Assembly (NCBI RefSeq): GCF_900110575.1
Contig: NZ_FOEF01000008.1
Span: 124,001-188,000, forward strand
Reading direction: 5' to 3'
Source: Amycolatopsis saalfeldensis
GTDB taxonomy: Bacteria > Actinomycetota > Actinomycetes > Mycobacteriales > Pseudonocardiaceae
Length of the DNA stretch: 64,000 nt
Both the position numbers and the translations under genes were made by a program. This document shows, in pieces, positions 1 through 7,161 of this stretch (within the stretch, counting starts at the first letter, position 1; every line of letters starts with the position of its first letter). The notes beneath the pieces were generated by a model, which worked only from the letters and a program-made list of their open reading frames with translations, did not search any database and had not been told where the DNA came from.

Positions 1-184
1 TCGCCGCGGTGTCGACGTACGCGAGGTTCGCCGGGGCCGGCGGCGGCGCGAGGGTGTTCGCGGACCCGTTCGCGGGGCCGCTGCAGCCCGCGAGAGCGAG
101 GGCCGCCGCCAGCGTCGCGACGGCCTTGGCCGGTCGGGGGTTCGGGTGCGGCCGGGGACAACGGCCGTCGGTCGGCTGGGTCAT
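1..184 (-). CDS. Lipoprotein, N-terminal part (cut by window edge)
   Basis: Reading leftwards from an ATG at 184 gives 61 residues before the window ends. The N-terminus is Pro/Arg-rich, followed by a hydrophobic stretch ending in the lipobox LALAGC with the lipidation Cys at residue 34, then a Pro/Ala/Asn-rich linker. This is the layout of an exported lipoprotein anchored on the outer face of the membrane. The catalytic or binding domain lies outside the window, so no function can be given. It follows the LuxR-like gene on the same strand after about 70 bp and may be co-transcribed with it. A GGAG lies about 12 nt before the ATG, which is a weak ribosome site. Confidence 0.7.
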   Translation of the reverse strand, partial: MTQPTDGRCPRPHPNPRPAKAVATLAAALALAGCSGPANGSANTLAPPPAPANLAYVDTAA

Positions 185-253
185 GACTGGTGGGGCTCCG
201 GTCGTCGGCGTCAGGTCGGGGCGGGCTCGGCCGTGCCGGTCACAGCAGGCCGG

Positions 254-946
254 TCAGAGCAGGCCGGCCTCCCGGGCGCGGGCGCCCGCCTGGAAACGCG
301 ACGTCGCGCCGAGCGCGGCCATCAGCTCCGCCACCCGTCGACGGTACGTGCGCAGCCCGACGCCCATCGTCCGGGCCGCCGTCTCGTCCGTGCAGCCGGA
401 GGACAGCAGGTCCAGGATCTGCGGGGTGAACTGCCGCAGCTCGTCGAAGCGCACCTCGTACGTGGCCAGGTCGGTCGCGGAGCGCCACGCCACTTCGAAC
501 AGCGAGCGGATGCCGTTGACCAGGTCCGGCCGGCTCAGCACGGTGTAGCTCCGCCCGTCCGGCGTCACCTCCGCCGCGAGGATCGCGATGCGCTGGTCGA
601 GCAGGATCGTCTCGTTGATCTCGCGCTCGGTGACGCGCACCTGCGCGCCCAGCGCGGTGATCTCGCGCAGGTGGGCCGCGCTGGCGGGGTCGAGCAGCAC
701 CCGTGGCAGGTAGACCTTGCGCACCTTGCGGCCGCGCACGTTCTCGGCCCGCATCGTGGTCGGCCGGGTGGCCGACCAGGTGTGCATGTCGTTCGCGGCG
801 CACGCGATCTCGGTCGCGGCGGCGAACAGGTGCCCGGTGCGCTCGAACAGGTCCCGCTCCCCGCGCACCGTCACGACGTCCTCGACCTTGGTCACGTCCT
901 CCAGTGTCCGCCACCAGGCCGCCGCGGTGCCACTCCGCCGGGTCAT
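254..946 (-). CDS. LuxR/NarL-type HTH transcriptional regulator
   Basis: A 230-residue protein. The C-terminal 60 residues contain an HTH of LuxR type (FTPQILDLLSSGCTDETAA followed by GVGLRTYRRRVAELM). The N-terminal part has no receiver domain and no recognisable ligand domain; it resembles the effector-less, TrmB-like LuxR regulators common in actinomycetes. The start was placed at the ATG at 946, the first Met upstream of the conserved-looking region (MTRRSGTAAAWW). It is divergent from the aldo/keto reductase with only 60 bp between the start codons, and a perfect inverted repeat lies in that gap, so it may regulate the reductase and itself. The ligand is unknown. Confidence 0.75.
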   Translation of the reverse strand: MTRRSGTAAAWWRTLEDVTKVEDVVTVRGERDLFERTGHLFAAATEIACAANDMHTWSATRPTTMRAENVRGRKVRKVYLPRVLLDPASAAHLREITALGAQVRVTEREINETILLDQRIAILAAEVTPDGRSYTVLSRPDLVNGIRSLFEVAWRSATDLATYEVRFDELRQFTPQILDLLSSGCTDETAARTMGVGLRTYRRRVAELMAALGATSRFQAGARAREAGLL

Positions 947-951
947 CGGGC

Positions 952-967
952 TGGCAGCTTGCTGCCA
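952..967. promoter_or_regulatory. Perfect inverted repeat, candidate operator
   Basis: TGGCAGC-TT-GCTGCCA is a perfect 7-bp inverted repeat with a 2-bp centre, lying 6 bp upstream of the regulator start (946) and about 40 bp upstream of the reductase start (1007). Its size and position fit a dimeric HTH operator in a divergent promoter. Which protein binds it is inference. Confidence 0.5.
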
Positions 968-1006
968 AAACGGGCGGCGCCGGGAGCGGCTCACAAGGCT
1001 GGAGGC

Positions 1007-1882
1007 ATGACACAGACCGCACTTCCCGCCGCCGCGGCGGGCACCTGGCAGCTCGGCTCCCTGACCGTGAACCGGATCGGCTTCGGCGCCATGCGCCTGC
1101 CGATTTCGGGCGACGGCGAGCCACGGGACCGCGAGACCTCGATCGCCGTGCTCCGGCGGGCCGTCGAGCTCGGGGTGAACCACATCGACACCGCCGCGTT
1201 CTACTTCAGCCCGCTCCGCTCGTCCAACGAGCTGATCACCAGCGCCCTCGCCCCGTACGGCGAAGACCTCGTGCTCACCACCAAGGTCGGCCCGGGCCGC
1301 GACCCCTCCGGTGAGTGGCTGCCCTTCGCGCGGCCGGACCAGCTGCGCGGGCAGGTCGAGGAGAACCTGCGCCAGCTCGGCCGCGATCACATCGACGTCG
1401 TCAACCTGCGGATCGGCGGCGGCCTGGAGCGCGGCACCGGCCCGATCGCCGAGCACTTCGGCGCGCTCGCCGAGCTGCGGGAGGCCGGGATGATCCGTGA
1501 GCTGGGCATCTCCAACGTCGGCCCCGAGCACCTGGCCGAGGCGCGGGCGATCGCGCCGGTCGTCTGCGTGCAGAACCAGTACGGCCTCACCGCGCGTCGC
1601 GAGGACGACGAACTGCTGCAGCTCTGCGGCGCCCACGGCGTGGCGTTCGTGCCGTTTTTCGCCGTGGCCAGCGGGCAGAACGGCGTCGACGAGCAGGTGG
1701 CGAAGGTCGCCGAGCGGCACGGCGCCACGTCGGCGCAGGTCCGGCTCGCGTGGACGCTCGCACAGGGTGAGCACGTGCTCGCCATCCCCGGCACGGGCGA
1801 CGTCGGGCATCTGGAACAGAACGTCGCCGCGGGCGCGCTGCGGCTGACGGAGGAGGACCTGACCGATCTCGATGCCCGCTGA
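1007..1882 (+). CDS. Aldo/keto reductase
   Basis: A 291-residue TIM-barrel oxidoreductase expected to use NADPH to reduce aldehydes or ketones in the cytoplasm. Seen: the N-terminal NRIGFGAMRL motif, the AKR signature with catalytic Asp and Tyr (HIDTAAFYFSP), the catalytic Lys in TTKVG, and the C-terminal cofactor region AIPGTGDVGHLEQN. The usual catalytic His is absent: the equivalent segment reads DVVNLRIGG. The start ATG at 1007 has a GGAGG only 1 nt upstream, too close for a good ribosome site. An AAGGCT hexamer (995-1000) six bases before the ATG suggests a leaderless transcript instead. The substrate is not predictable. Divergent from the LuxR-like regulator. Confidence 0.85.
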   Translation: MTQTALPAAAAGTWQLGSLTVNRIGFGAMRLPISGDGEPRDRETSIAVLRRAVELGVNHIDTAAFYFSPLRSSNELITSALAPYGEDLVLTTKVGPGRDPSGEWLPFARPDQLRGQVEENLRQLGRDHIDVVNLRIGGGLERGTGPIAEHFGALAELREAGMIRELGISNVGPEHLAEARAIAPVVCVQNQYGLTARREDDELLQLCGAHGVAFVPFFAVASGQNGVDEQVAKVAERHGATSAQVRLAWTLAQGEHVLAIPGTGDVGHLEQNVAAGALRLTEEDLTDLDAR

Positions 1883-1920
1883 AGATCCGTAACCAATGTC
1901 TCGATCGGGTGAACAGGGCC

Positions 1921-1955
1921 TGACACCAGGGCGAACATGTCGCCCACAGGTGTCA
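1921..1955. other. Nested hairpin between reductase and senX3
   Basis: TGACACC (1921-1927) pairs with GGTGTCA (1949-1955) around an inner stem GGGCGA/TCGCCC (1929-1934, 1940-1945) with a 5-nt loop. There is no T-run, so it is at best a weak terminator for the reductase gene. It could equally be a regulator-binding site in front of senX3. Confidence 0.35.
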
Positions 1956-2007
1956 CGAGCCTCACGACGGGGCTTCCAGGACTAGGCCGGAAGGCTACCG
2001 GGATGCT

Positions 2008-2013
2008 TACGAT
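2008..2013 (+). promoter_or_regulatory. -10 element of a leaderless senX3 promoter
   Basis: TACGAT ends 6 nt before the GTG start of the histidine kinase and there is no Shine-Dalgarno sequence. This matches the spacing expected if transcription begins at the start codon. No convincing -35 element is seen. Confidence 0.5.
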
Positions 2014-2019
2014 TCCCCT

Positions 2020-3285
2020 GTGACCACGCCTGTTGCCCTCTTGTTGGCCGTCGGCGCGCTCGTCGTCGGCGCGGTCGCCGGTTTCCTGGCGGCCCGGGCG
2101 CGCGCTCGCCGGGAGGCGGCCCAGCCGACCGGGCCGACCGTCGCCGAGCTGATCGAGCGCCTCATCCGCTCGTCCAACAGCGGCATCCTGGTGCTGAACC
2201 GCTTCGGCGACATGGTGCTGCACAACCCGCGTGCCTACGAGCTGGGCCTGGTCTGCGTGAACCAGCCCGACCCGCGGGCGCGCAAGGCCGCCGAGCAGGT
2301 GGTCGAGACCGACGAGCCGATGGAGGTCGACCTCTCGCCGCTGGAGAACCGCGGCCGCCGCCAGCCGGAGGCCGTGCTCGGCGAGGTCCGGCCGCTGGGC
2401 GACGGGTTCACCGTGGTGGAGGCCGTCGACCACTCCGAGGCCATCCGGCTGGAGGCCGTGCGGCGTGACTTCGTCGCCAACGTCAGCCACGAGCTCAAGA
2501 CCCCGGTCGGCGCGATCGCGCTGCTCACCGAGGCCGTGCTCGACGCCGCCGAGGACGTCGAGGAGGTCCGCCGCTTCGGCAGCAAGATCCTGCGCGAGTC
2601 GACCCGGCTCGGCCAGCTCGTCACCGAGCTGATCGCCCTTTCGCGGCTCCAAGGCGCGGAGCGGCTCCCGGACCTCAACGTCGTCGAGGTGGACGCGGTG
2701 GTCCGGGAGGCGCTCGGCCGGACCACGCTGTCGGCCGAGTCCGCGGAGATCACCATCACCACCGACGCCGCCAGCGGCCTGCTCTTCGAGGGCGACCGCA
2801 CACTGCTGGTCACGGCGCTGTCGAACCTGCTGGAGAACGCCGTCGCGTACTCGCAGGCGGGCAGCCCCGTGTCCATCTCCCGGCGTCTCGCCGACGGGAT
2901 GGTCGAGATCGCCGTGACCGACCGCGGCATCGGCATCGCCGAGGACGAGCAGCAGCGCGTCTTCGAGCGGTTCTACCGCGCGGACAAGGCGCGCTCCCGC
3001 GCCACCGGCGGCACCGGCCTGGGCCTGGCGATCGTGAAGCACGTCGCGGCCAACCACGGCGGCTCGGTCGGGCTGTGGAGCCGGCAGGGCACCGGGTCGA
3101 CGTTCACCCTGCGCATCCCCGCGCACGTCCGCCCCGAGCCCGAAGGCGAGCCGCAGCGCAGCGCCACGGGCAAGCAGATCCCGTCGGCCGCGCCCGCGCG
3201 GCCGGACAAGACCCCCGAGCGGACACCCCGGCTCGTGGCAACCGGGCAGGAAGTCTCCGGCCCAAACCCAGGAGGAAACCTGTGA
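2020..3285 (+). CDS. senX3: Sensor histidine kinase SenX3
   Basis: A 421-residue membrane kinase that in mycobacteria senses phosphate limitation through the Pst/PhoU system and phosphorylates RegX3. Seen: one N-terminal membrane helix (residues about 4-24), a PAS-like segment (about 45-125), the HisKA motif NVSHELKTPVGA with the phospho-acceptor His157, the N-box NLLENAVAYS, the G1 box DRGIGIAED and the G2 box GGTGLGLAIV. A Pro-rich tail of about 50 residues follows the ATPase domain. The GTG start (2020) is chosen for its position after the -10 element. The stop overlaps the regX3 start (GTGA), so the pair is translationally coupled. No pst or phoU gene is in the window. Confidence 0.93.
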   Translation: MTTPVALLLAVGALVVGAVAGFLAARARARREAAQPTGPTVAELIERLIRSSNSGILVLNRFGDMVLHNPRAYELGLVCVNQPDPRARKAAEQVVETDEPMEVDLSPLENRGRRQPEAVLGEVRPLGDGFTVVEAVDHSEAIRLEAVRRDFVANVSHELKTPVGAIALLTEAVLDAAEDVEEVRRFGSKILRESTRLGQLVTELIALSRLQGAERLPDLNVVEVDAVVREALGRTTLSAESAEITITTDAASGLLFEGDRTLLVTALSNLLENAVAYSQAGSPVSISRRLADGMVEIAVTDRGIGIAEDEQQRVFERFYRADKARSRATGGTGLGLAIVKHVAANHGGSVGLWSRQGTGSTFTLRIPAHVRPEPEGEPQRSATGKQIPSAAPARPDKTPERTPRLVATGQEVSGPNPGGNL

Positions 3286-3971
3286 CGAGGGTTCTCATTG
3301 TCGAGGACGAAGAGTCCTTCGCCGACCCGCTCGCCTTCCTGTTGCGCAAGGAGGGCTTCACCGCCGCCGTCGCCGGTACCGGCCAGCAGGCGCTGGAGGA
3401 GTTCGACCGCAACGGCGCCGACATCGTCCTGCTCGACCTGATGCTCCCCGGGATGAGCGGCACCGACGTCTGCAAGCAGCTGCGCCAGCGCTCCGCGGTC
3501 CCGGTGATCATGGTGACCGCCCGCGACAGCGAGATCGACAAGGTCGTGGGCCTGGAGCTCGGCGCCGACGACTACGTGACCAAGCCGTACTCGGCCCGCG
3601 AGCTGATCGCCCGCGTCCGCGCGGTCCTGCGCCGCGGCGGCGAGCCCGGCGCCGAGGGCGAGCTGGCTCCGCTGGTCCTCTCGGCCGGCCCGGTCCGGAT
3701 GGACGTCGAGCGTCACGTGGTGACCGTGGACGGCGGCGAGGTTTCCTTGCCGCTCAAGGAGTTCGACCTGCTGGAGTACCTGCTGCGCAACGTCGGCCGG
3801 GTGCTCACCCGCGGTCAGCTGATCGACCGGGTGTGGGGCGCGGACTACGTCGGTGACACGAAGACCCTGGACGTGCACGTGAAGCGCCTGCGCTCGAAGA
3901 TCGAGCCGGACCCGGGCTCGCCCCGGCACCTGGTGACCGTCCGCGGCCTCGGCTACAAGTTCGAGACCTGA
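3282..3971 (+). CDS. regX3: Response regulator RegX3 (OmpR/PhoB family)
   Basis: A 229-residue regulator, the usual RegX3 length. The receiver domain (about 1-120) has the acidic pocket VEDEE, the phosphorylated Asp52 in LLDLMLPG, and the conserved Lys in YVTKPYS. The C-terminal winged helix ends with the OmpR-type recognition segment (TLDVHVKRLRSKIEPDP) and GLGYKFET. The family controls phosphate-starvation genes. The GTG start is preceded by GGAGG at 3271-3275, inside the end of senX3, and overlaps the senX3 stop by 4 nt. A strong terminator hairpin follows directly, so senX3-regX3 is a complete two-gene operon. Confidence 0.95.
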   Translation: MTRVLIVEDEESFADPLAFLLRKEGFTAAVAGTGQQALEEFDRNGADIVLLDLMLPGMSGTDVCKQLRQRSAVPVIMVTARDSEIDKVVGLELGADDYVTKPYSARELIARVRAVLRRGGEPGAEGELAPLVLSAGPVRMDVERHVVTVDGGEVSLPLKEFDLLEYLLRNVGRVLTRGQLIDRVWGADYVGDTKTLDVHVKRLRSKIEPDPGSPRHLVTVRGLGYKFET

Positions 3972-3978
3972 GCAACCG

Positions 3979-4031
3979 GCTCGTGAGTGCTCCGGACGGT
4001 GAGAACCGTCCGGAGCGCTCACGAGCTTTTT
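3979..4031 (+). terminator. Strong terminator, member of a dispersed hairpin repeat
   Basis: A 22-bp stem (3979-4000 with 4005-4026) with one wobble pair and the tetraloop GAGA is followed by TTTTT. It starts 7 nt after the regX3 stop. The outer arm GCTCGTGAGTG and the inner GGACGGT reappear in the hairpin at 54283-54332, so this is a repeated element as well as a terminator. Confidence 0.9.
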
Positions 4032-4117
4032 CACGCACCGCGTCAGGTCAGGCACGCAGAGTCGATCCCTGAACGAGTGGTGTTGGTTACAGTTTCGAGA
4101 CCTGGCTGTGGGACCGG

Positions 4118-4123
4118 TACGCT
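4118..4123 (+). promoter_or_regulatory. -10 element of the ppx promoter
   Basis: TACGCT lies 8 nt before the GTG start at 4132, with no Shine-Dalgarno between, consistent with a leaderless or near-leaderless transcript. Confidence 0.45.
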
Positions 4124-4131
4124 GGATCCTC

Positions 4132-5115
4132 GTGCGCCTAGGGGTACTCGACGTCGGTTCCAACACCGTCCATCTGCTCGTGGTCGACGCCCACCGTGGC
4201 GCCCACCCGACCCCGATGCATTCCGAAAAGGCCGTGCTGCGGCTGGCCGAGCAGATCACGCGTTCCGGGGACCTCGGCCGGACCGGCTCCGACGAGCTGG
4301 TCCGGGCCGTCGAATCGGCCAAGGGCGCGGCCCGGCGGCTGGGCTGCGAAGAGGTCATGGCCTTCGCGACCTCGGCGGTCCGCGAGGCGCGCAACTCCGC
4401 GAAAGTGCTGGCCAGGGTCGCGGACGAGACCGGCGTCGAGCTCAAAGTGCTCTCCGGCGTCGACGAGGCGCGGCTGACCTTCCTCGCCGTGCGGCGCTGG
4501 TTCGGCTGGTCGGCCGGGCAGCTGCTGGTGCTCGACATCGGCGGCGGCTCGCTGGAGGTCGCGATGGGCCGGGACGAGGAGCCGGTGCTCGCCGAATCCC
4601 TGCCGCTCGGCGCGGGCCGGACCACGCGCACCCGCTTCCAGCACGACCCGCCCACCCGCTCCGAGGTGGTGGCGACCTCGGCGTGGCTGGAAGAGCAGCT
4701 CTCCACGCTGGCCAGGAAGCTCGCCAAATGGGGTGAACCCGATCGGGTCGTGGCGACTTCGAAGACGTTCCGCTCGCTGGCCCGGCTGACCGGCGCCGCC
4801 CCCTCGGCGGCCGGGCCCCGGGTGCGCCGTACCCTCACGGACACCGCATTGCGCCAGCTCATCGCCTTCATCTCCCGGATGCCCTCGGCGGAACTGGCGC
4901 ACCTCGAGGGCGTGAGCACGAGCCGATCGCACCAGCTCGTGGCCGGCGCGCTCGTGGCGCAGGCCGCCATGCGGGCACTTTCGCTCCAGGAACTCGAGAT
5001 TTGCCCATGGGCGCTGCGAGAGGGTGTCATCCTGCGGCGGCTGGACCATTCCAACGGTGCGGACGACACTGGGCCCGCCCTCACCGGCGTTTCGGCGAAC
5101 GGGGAGGACCGGTGA
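4132..5115 (+). CDS. Exopolyphosphatase / pppGpp phosphatase family (Ppx/GppA)
   Basis: A 327-residue sugar-kinase/actin-fold phosphatase expected to release phosphate from polyphosphate or the 5' phosphate of pppGpp. Seen: the N-terminal phosphate loop GVLDVGSNTVHLLV, the catalytic-region motif FATSAVREARN, and the second glycine-rich loop LDIGGGSLEVAMG. It is the short two-domain form without the C-terminal HD domain, as in the mycobacterial Rv0496 protein in the same position. The GTG at 4132 is preferred to the ATG at 4108 because it directly precedes the conserved strand and follows the -10 element. Its place beside SenX3-RegX3 fits a phosphate-metabolism role. Confidence 0.88.
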   Translation: MRLGVLDVGSNTVHLLVVDAHRGAHPTPMHSEKAVLRLAEQITRSGDLGRTGSDELVRAVESAKGAARRLGCEEVMAFATSAVREARNSAKVLARVADETGVELKVLSGVDEARLTFLAVRRWFGWSAGQLLVLDIGGGSLEVAMGRDEEPVLAESLPLGAGRTTRTRFQHDPPTRSEVVATSAWLEEQLSTLARKLAKWGEPDRVVATSKTFRSLARLTGAAPSAAGPRVRRTLTDTALRQLIAFISRMPSAELAHLEGVSTSRSHQLVAGALVAQAAMRALSLQELEICPWALREGVILRRLDHSNGADDTGPALTGVSANGEDR

Positions 5116-5171
5116 CAGCAGCGGACTGGACTTCGTTGACGGACAACAGGCACGGTGAAGAGGTGACGGAC

Positions 5172-5270
5172 ATGCACAGCACGGTGGTCAGCGCGCGCGG
5201 CGCCGTCTGCGTCCAGTCGCAGGCACGTGTCACAGCCAACCCCGAGCGCGCTTTGGACAGCACGGTATGA
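5172..5270 (+). CDS. Candidate 32-residue small ORF upstream of the repeat protein
   Basis: ATG at 5172 has a good ribosome site, GAAGAGG (5157-5163), with 8-nt spacing. The frame starts MHSTVVSARGAVCVQSQARV and ends with a TGA that overlaps the ATG of the next gene (ATGA at 5267-5270). The arrangement suggests translational coupling or a regulatory leader peptide. No membrane helix or known motif is present. In high-G+C DNA short frames occur by chance, so the coding claim rests on the ribosome site and the overlap. Confidence 0.4.
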   Translation: MHSTVVSARGAVCVQSQARVTANPERALDSTV

Positions 5271-7066
5271 CGGACCAGACCGGCGGCGACCAGCCCCAGA
5301 AGACCGTGGCCGAACTGCTCGCCCAGCACGGGCAGCAGGTCGACGGCGGGCGACGGCGCAGGCGCCGGGCCGCGGACGACGACGAAGCCCCCGAGACGGG
5401 CACGGCCGGCCCCCGCCGCGCCGCGAACGTCACCGACACCGCACCCCAGGCGATCATCGACCGGGTGACCTCGGACGGGGGCACGCCGCCCCCGCCGTCG
5501 CGGACCGGCAGCCGCCGCCGTCCGGACGGCCCGCCGCCCTCGCCGCGAGCGGTCCCGCAGGAGTCGCAGCCACTGCCGCGGCCGTCGGCGCCGCCGCCCG
5601 GCCGCCCGGTGAACGGCCAGCAGGACTCCGGTTACGTGCGCCCCCCGGCGCCGCCGCAGGAGTCCGGCCAGTTCGCGCGCCCGCCCGCTCCGCCGCAGGA
5701 GTCGGGCCAGTTCGCCCGTCCGCCGGCGCTCCCGCAGGACTCCGGTTACGTGCGTCCCCCGGCGCCGCCGCAGGAGTCCGGCCAGTTCGCCCGTCCGCCC
5801 GCTCCGCCGCAGGAGTCGGGCCAGTTCGCGCGCCCGCCGGCGCCGCCGCAGGAGTCGGGCCAGTTCGCCCGGCCCCCGCAGGATTCCACGCAGCTTCCGG
5901 TGCCGCCGCGTGGCCGGGCGCCGCGCCAGCAGCCGCCGGGCCCGCCGCCCGCCGCACCGCCGCAGGCCCCGCCGCCGCTGCCCGCCGACGAGACCCGCGA
6001 CGCCGTGCAGCCGGTCCGGCGCCGGCCCGGCCCGCCGCCCGCGCCGCCCACCAGCTCGCTGACCGCCCGGCTCGACGGCCTCGACGGCACCCCCGACGCC
6101 GACGTCCCCGAGCCGCCCGCCGGCCCGGGCGCGATGGCCAGCGGAGCCTTCCCGGCCGGCGCCCCCCAGCGTCCGCGCCGGGCTCCGGCCCGCCGTCCGG
6201 CCCCGAAGCAGGAGCCGCACACCGAGCAGTTCGACGCGGTGGCCGACCGGCTCGAGCCCGAGCCGCCCGCGGCCGCGCCGCCCCCGCCGCCGGGCCCCGG
6301 CCCGGCGCAGCAGCCCGCCGGACTGGCCGGCTGGCGCAAGCGCCGTCAGCAGGAGCAGCTGGAGGACACCGAGATCGGCGTCATGCCGGTCGTCCCCGGC
6401 GAGGCCGGCCCGGACGACGGCTACGCCGATGACGACTATGCCGACGACGATTACGCCGACGACGGCTACCAGGACGAAAACGACGGCTACCCGGCCGCGG
6501 ACAACGGCTATCCCGCCGCCGACAAGGGTTACGCGCCCGAAGAGGACTACGACGCGGGCCCGCCGACCTCGGGCTACCCGCCGCCGATGCCGTTCGCGCC
6601 CGGCCACAAGGACGACCGTCATCCGCTCGACGACGACCTGTCCGAGTACGAGCGCGAGTTCGAGCAGCCGGCGTACGCCGACGGCCCGGACTTCGAGCGT
6701 GACGACTACGGCTACGACCAGCAGTCCGTCGAGTACGAGGACGACTACGACGACGAGGAAGACGTCGCCGAAGCGCCCGCCGAGGAGCCGGCCCCGGAAG
6801 GTTCGCCGGGCAAGCAGTGGCTGACGCTGGCCGGCCAGCTCGCGCTGGGCGTGGTCGGCGGGGCCGGGGTCTGGCTCGGCTTCAACTGGCTGTGGGTCAA
6901 CCTCGCGCCGGCCGCCCTGGTCGGGGCGCTGCTGGTGATCGTGGCGCTGGTCTGGATCGTGCGGAAGATCCGTCGCGCGGAGGACCTGCAGACCACGGTG
7001 CTGGCGTTGCTGGTCGGGCTGGTGGTGACGGTGTCGCCGGCTGCGCTGCTGCTCGTCGCCCGGTAA
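5267..7066 (+). CDS. Pro-rich repeat protein with C-terminal membrane helices (Rv0497-like)
   Basis: A 599-residue protein. It begins with a short conserved-looking segment (TVAELLAQHGQQV), then an Arg-rich stretch, then a very Pro-rich region with tandem 13-residue units of type RPPAPPQESGQFA (residues about 125-203). A Tyr/Asp-rich repeat of type YADDD follows (about 385-420), then an acidic linker, and finally two or three hydrophobic helices in the last 85 residues. The Pro-rich and acidic parts are probably disordered and cytoplasmic. The same gene order (ppx, this gene, TIM-barrel isomerase, thioesterase, proC) occurs in mycobacteria, where the counterpart is a membrane protein of unknown role. 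Function is unknown. Confidence 0.8.
   Translation: MTDQTGGDQPQKTVAELLAQHGQQVDGGRRRRRRAADDDEAPETGTAGPRRAANVTDTAPQAIIDRVTSDGGTPPPPSRTGSRRRPDGPPPSPRAVPQESQPLPRPSAPPPGRPVNGQQDSGYVRPPAPPQESGQFARPPAPPQESGQFARPPALPQDSGYVRPPAPPQESGQFARPPAPPQESGQFARPPAPPQESGQFARPPQDSTQLPVPPRGRAPRQQPPGPPPAAPPQAPPPLPADETRDAVQPVRRRPGPPPAPPTSSLTARLDGLDGTPDADVPEPPAGPGAMASGAFPAGAPQRPRRAPARRPAPKQEPHTEQFDAVADRLEPEPPAAAPPPPPGPGPAQQPAGLAGWRKRRQQEQLEDTEIGVMPVVPGEAGPDDGYADDDYADDDYADDGYQDENDGYPAADNGYPAADKGYAPEEDYDAGPPTSGYPPPMPFAPGHKDDRHPLDDDLSEYEREFEQPAYADGPDFERDDYGYDQQSVEYEDDYDDEEDVAEAPAEEPAPEGSPGKQWLTLAGQLALGVVGGAGVWLGFNWLWVNLAPAALVGALLVIVALVWIVRKIRRAEDLQTTVLALLVGLVVTVSPAALLLVAR
5639..5875 (+). repeat. In-frame 39-bp tandem repeats
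   Basis: About six units encode variants of PPAPPQESGQFAR; a divergent unit carries QDSGYV in place of QESGQF. Unit length is 39 bp with near-identical neighbours, a pattern prone to copy-number change by slippage or unequal crossover. Confidence 0.85.
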
Positions 7067-7161
7067 GCCGCGGGTGAGCCGTCCCCTGGCGAAGGCCCCG
7101 GGGAACGGGAACGGTGCCGCCGGGGGAGTGCCGTCCCGGCGCACACGGCAGGATGGGCGGC

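Noticed and set aside
1907..1914. GGGTGAAC, the complement of a PHO-box half (GTTCACC), upstream of senX3
   Set aside because: Only one copy is present; a PHO box needs tandem 11-bp repeats, and the next 11 bp do not match.
2003..2023. Six-codon frame (MLTIPL) overlapping the senX3 start
   Set aside because: If the promoter is TACGAT at 2008, the ATG at 2003 is not transcribed.
2973..5177. Long minus-strand frame opposite regX3 and ppx
   Set aside because: It crosses a strong terminator and two certain genes and has Ser/Arg-rich, motif-free sequence.
5639..5875. Regular 39-bp repeats that could be read as a CRISPR-like array
   Set aside because: The units are contiguous, in frame and without unique spacers; they encode a Pro-rich protein repeat.
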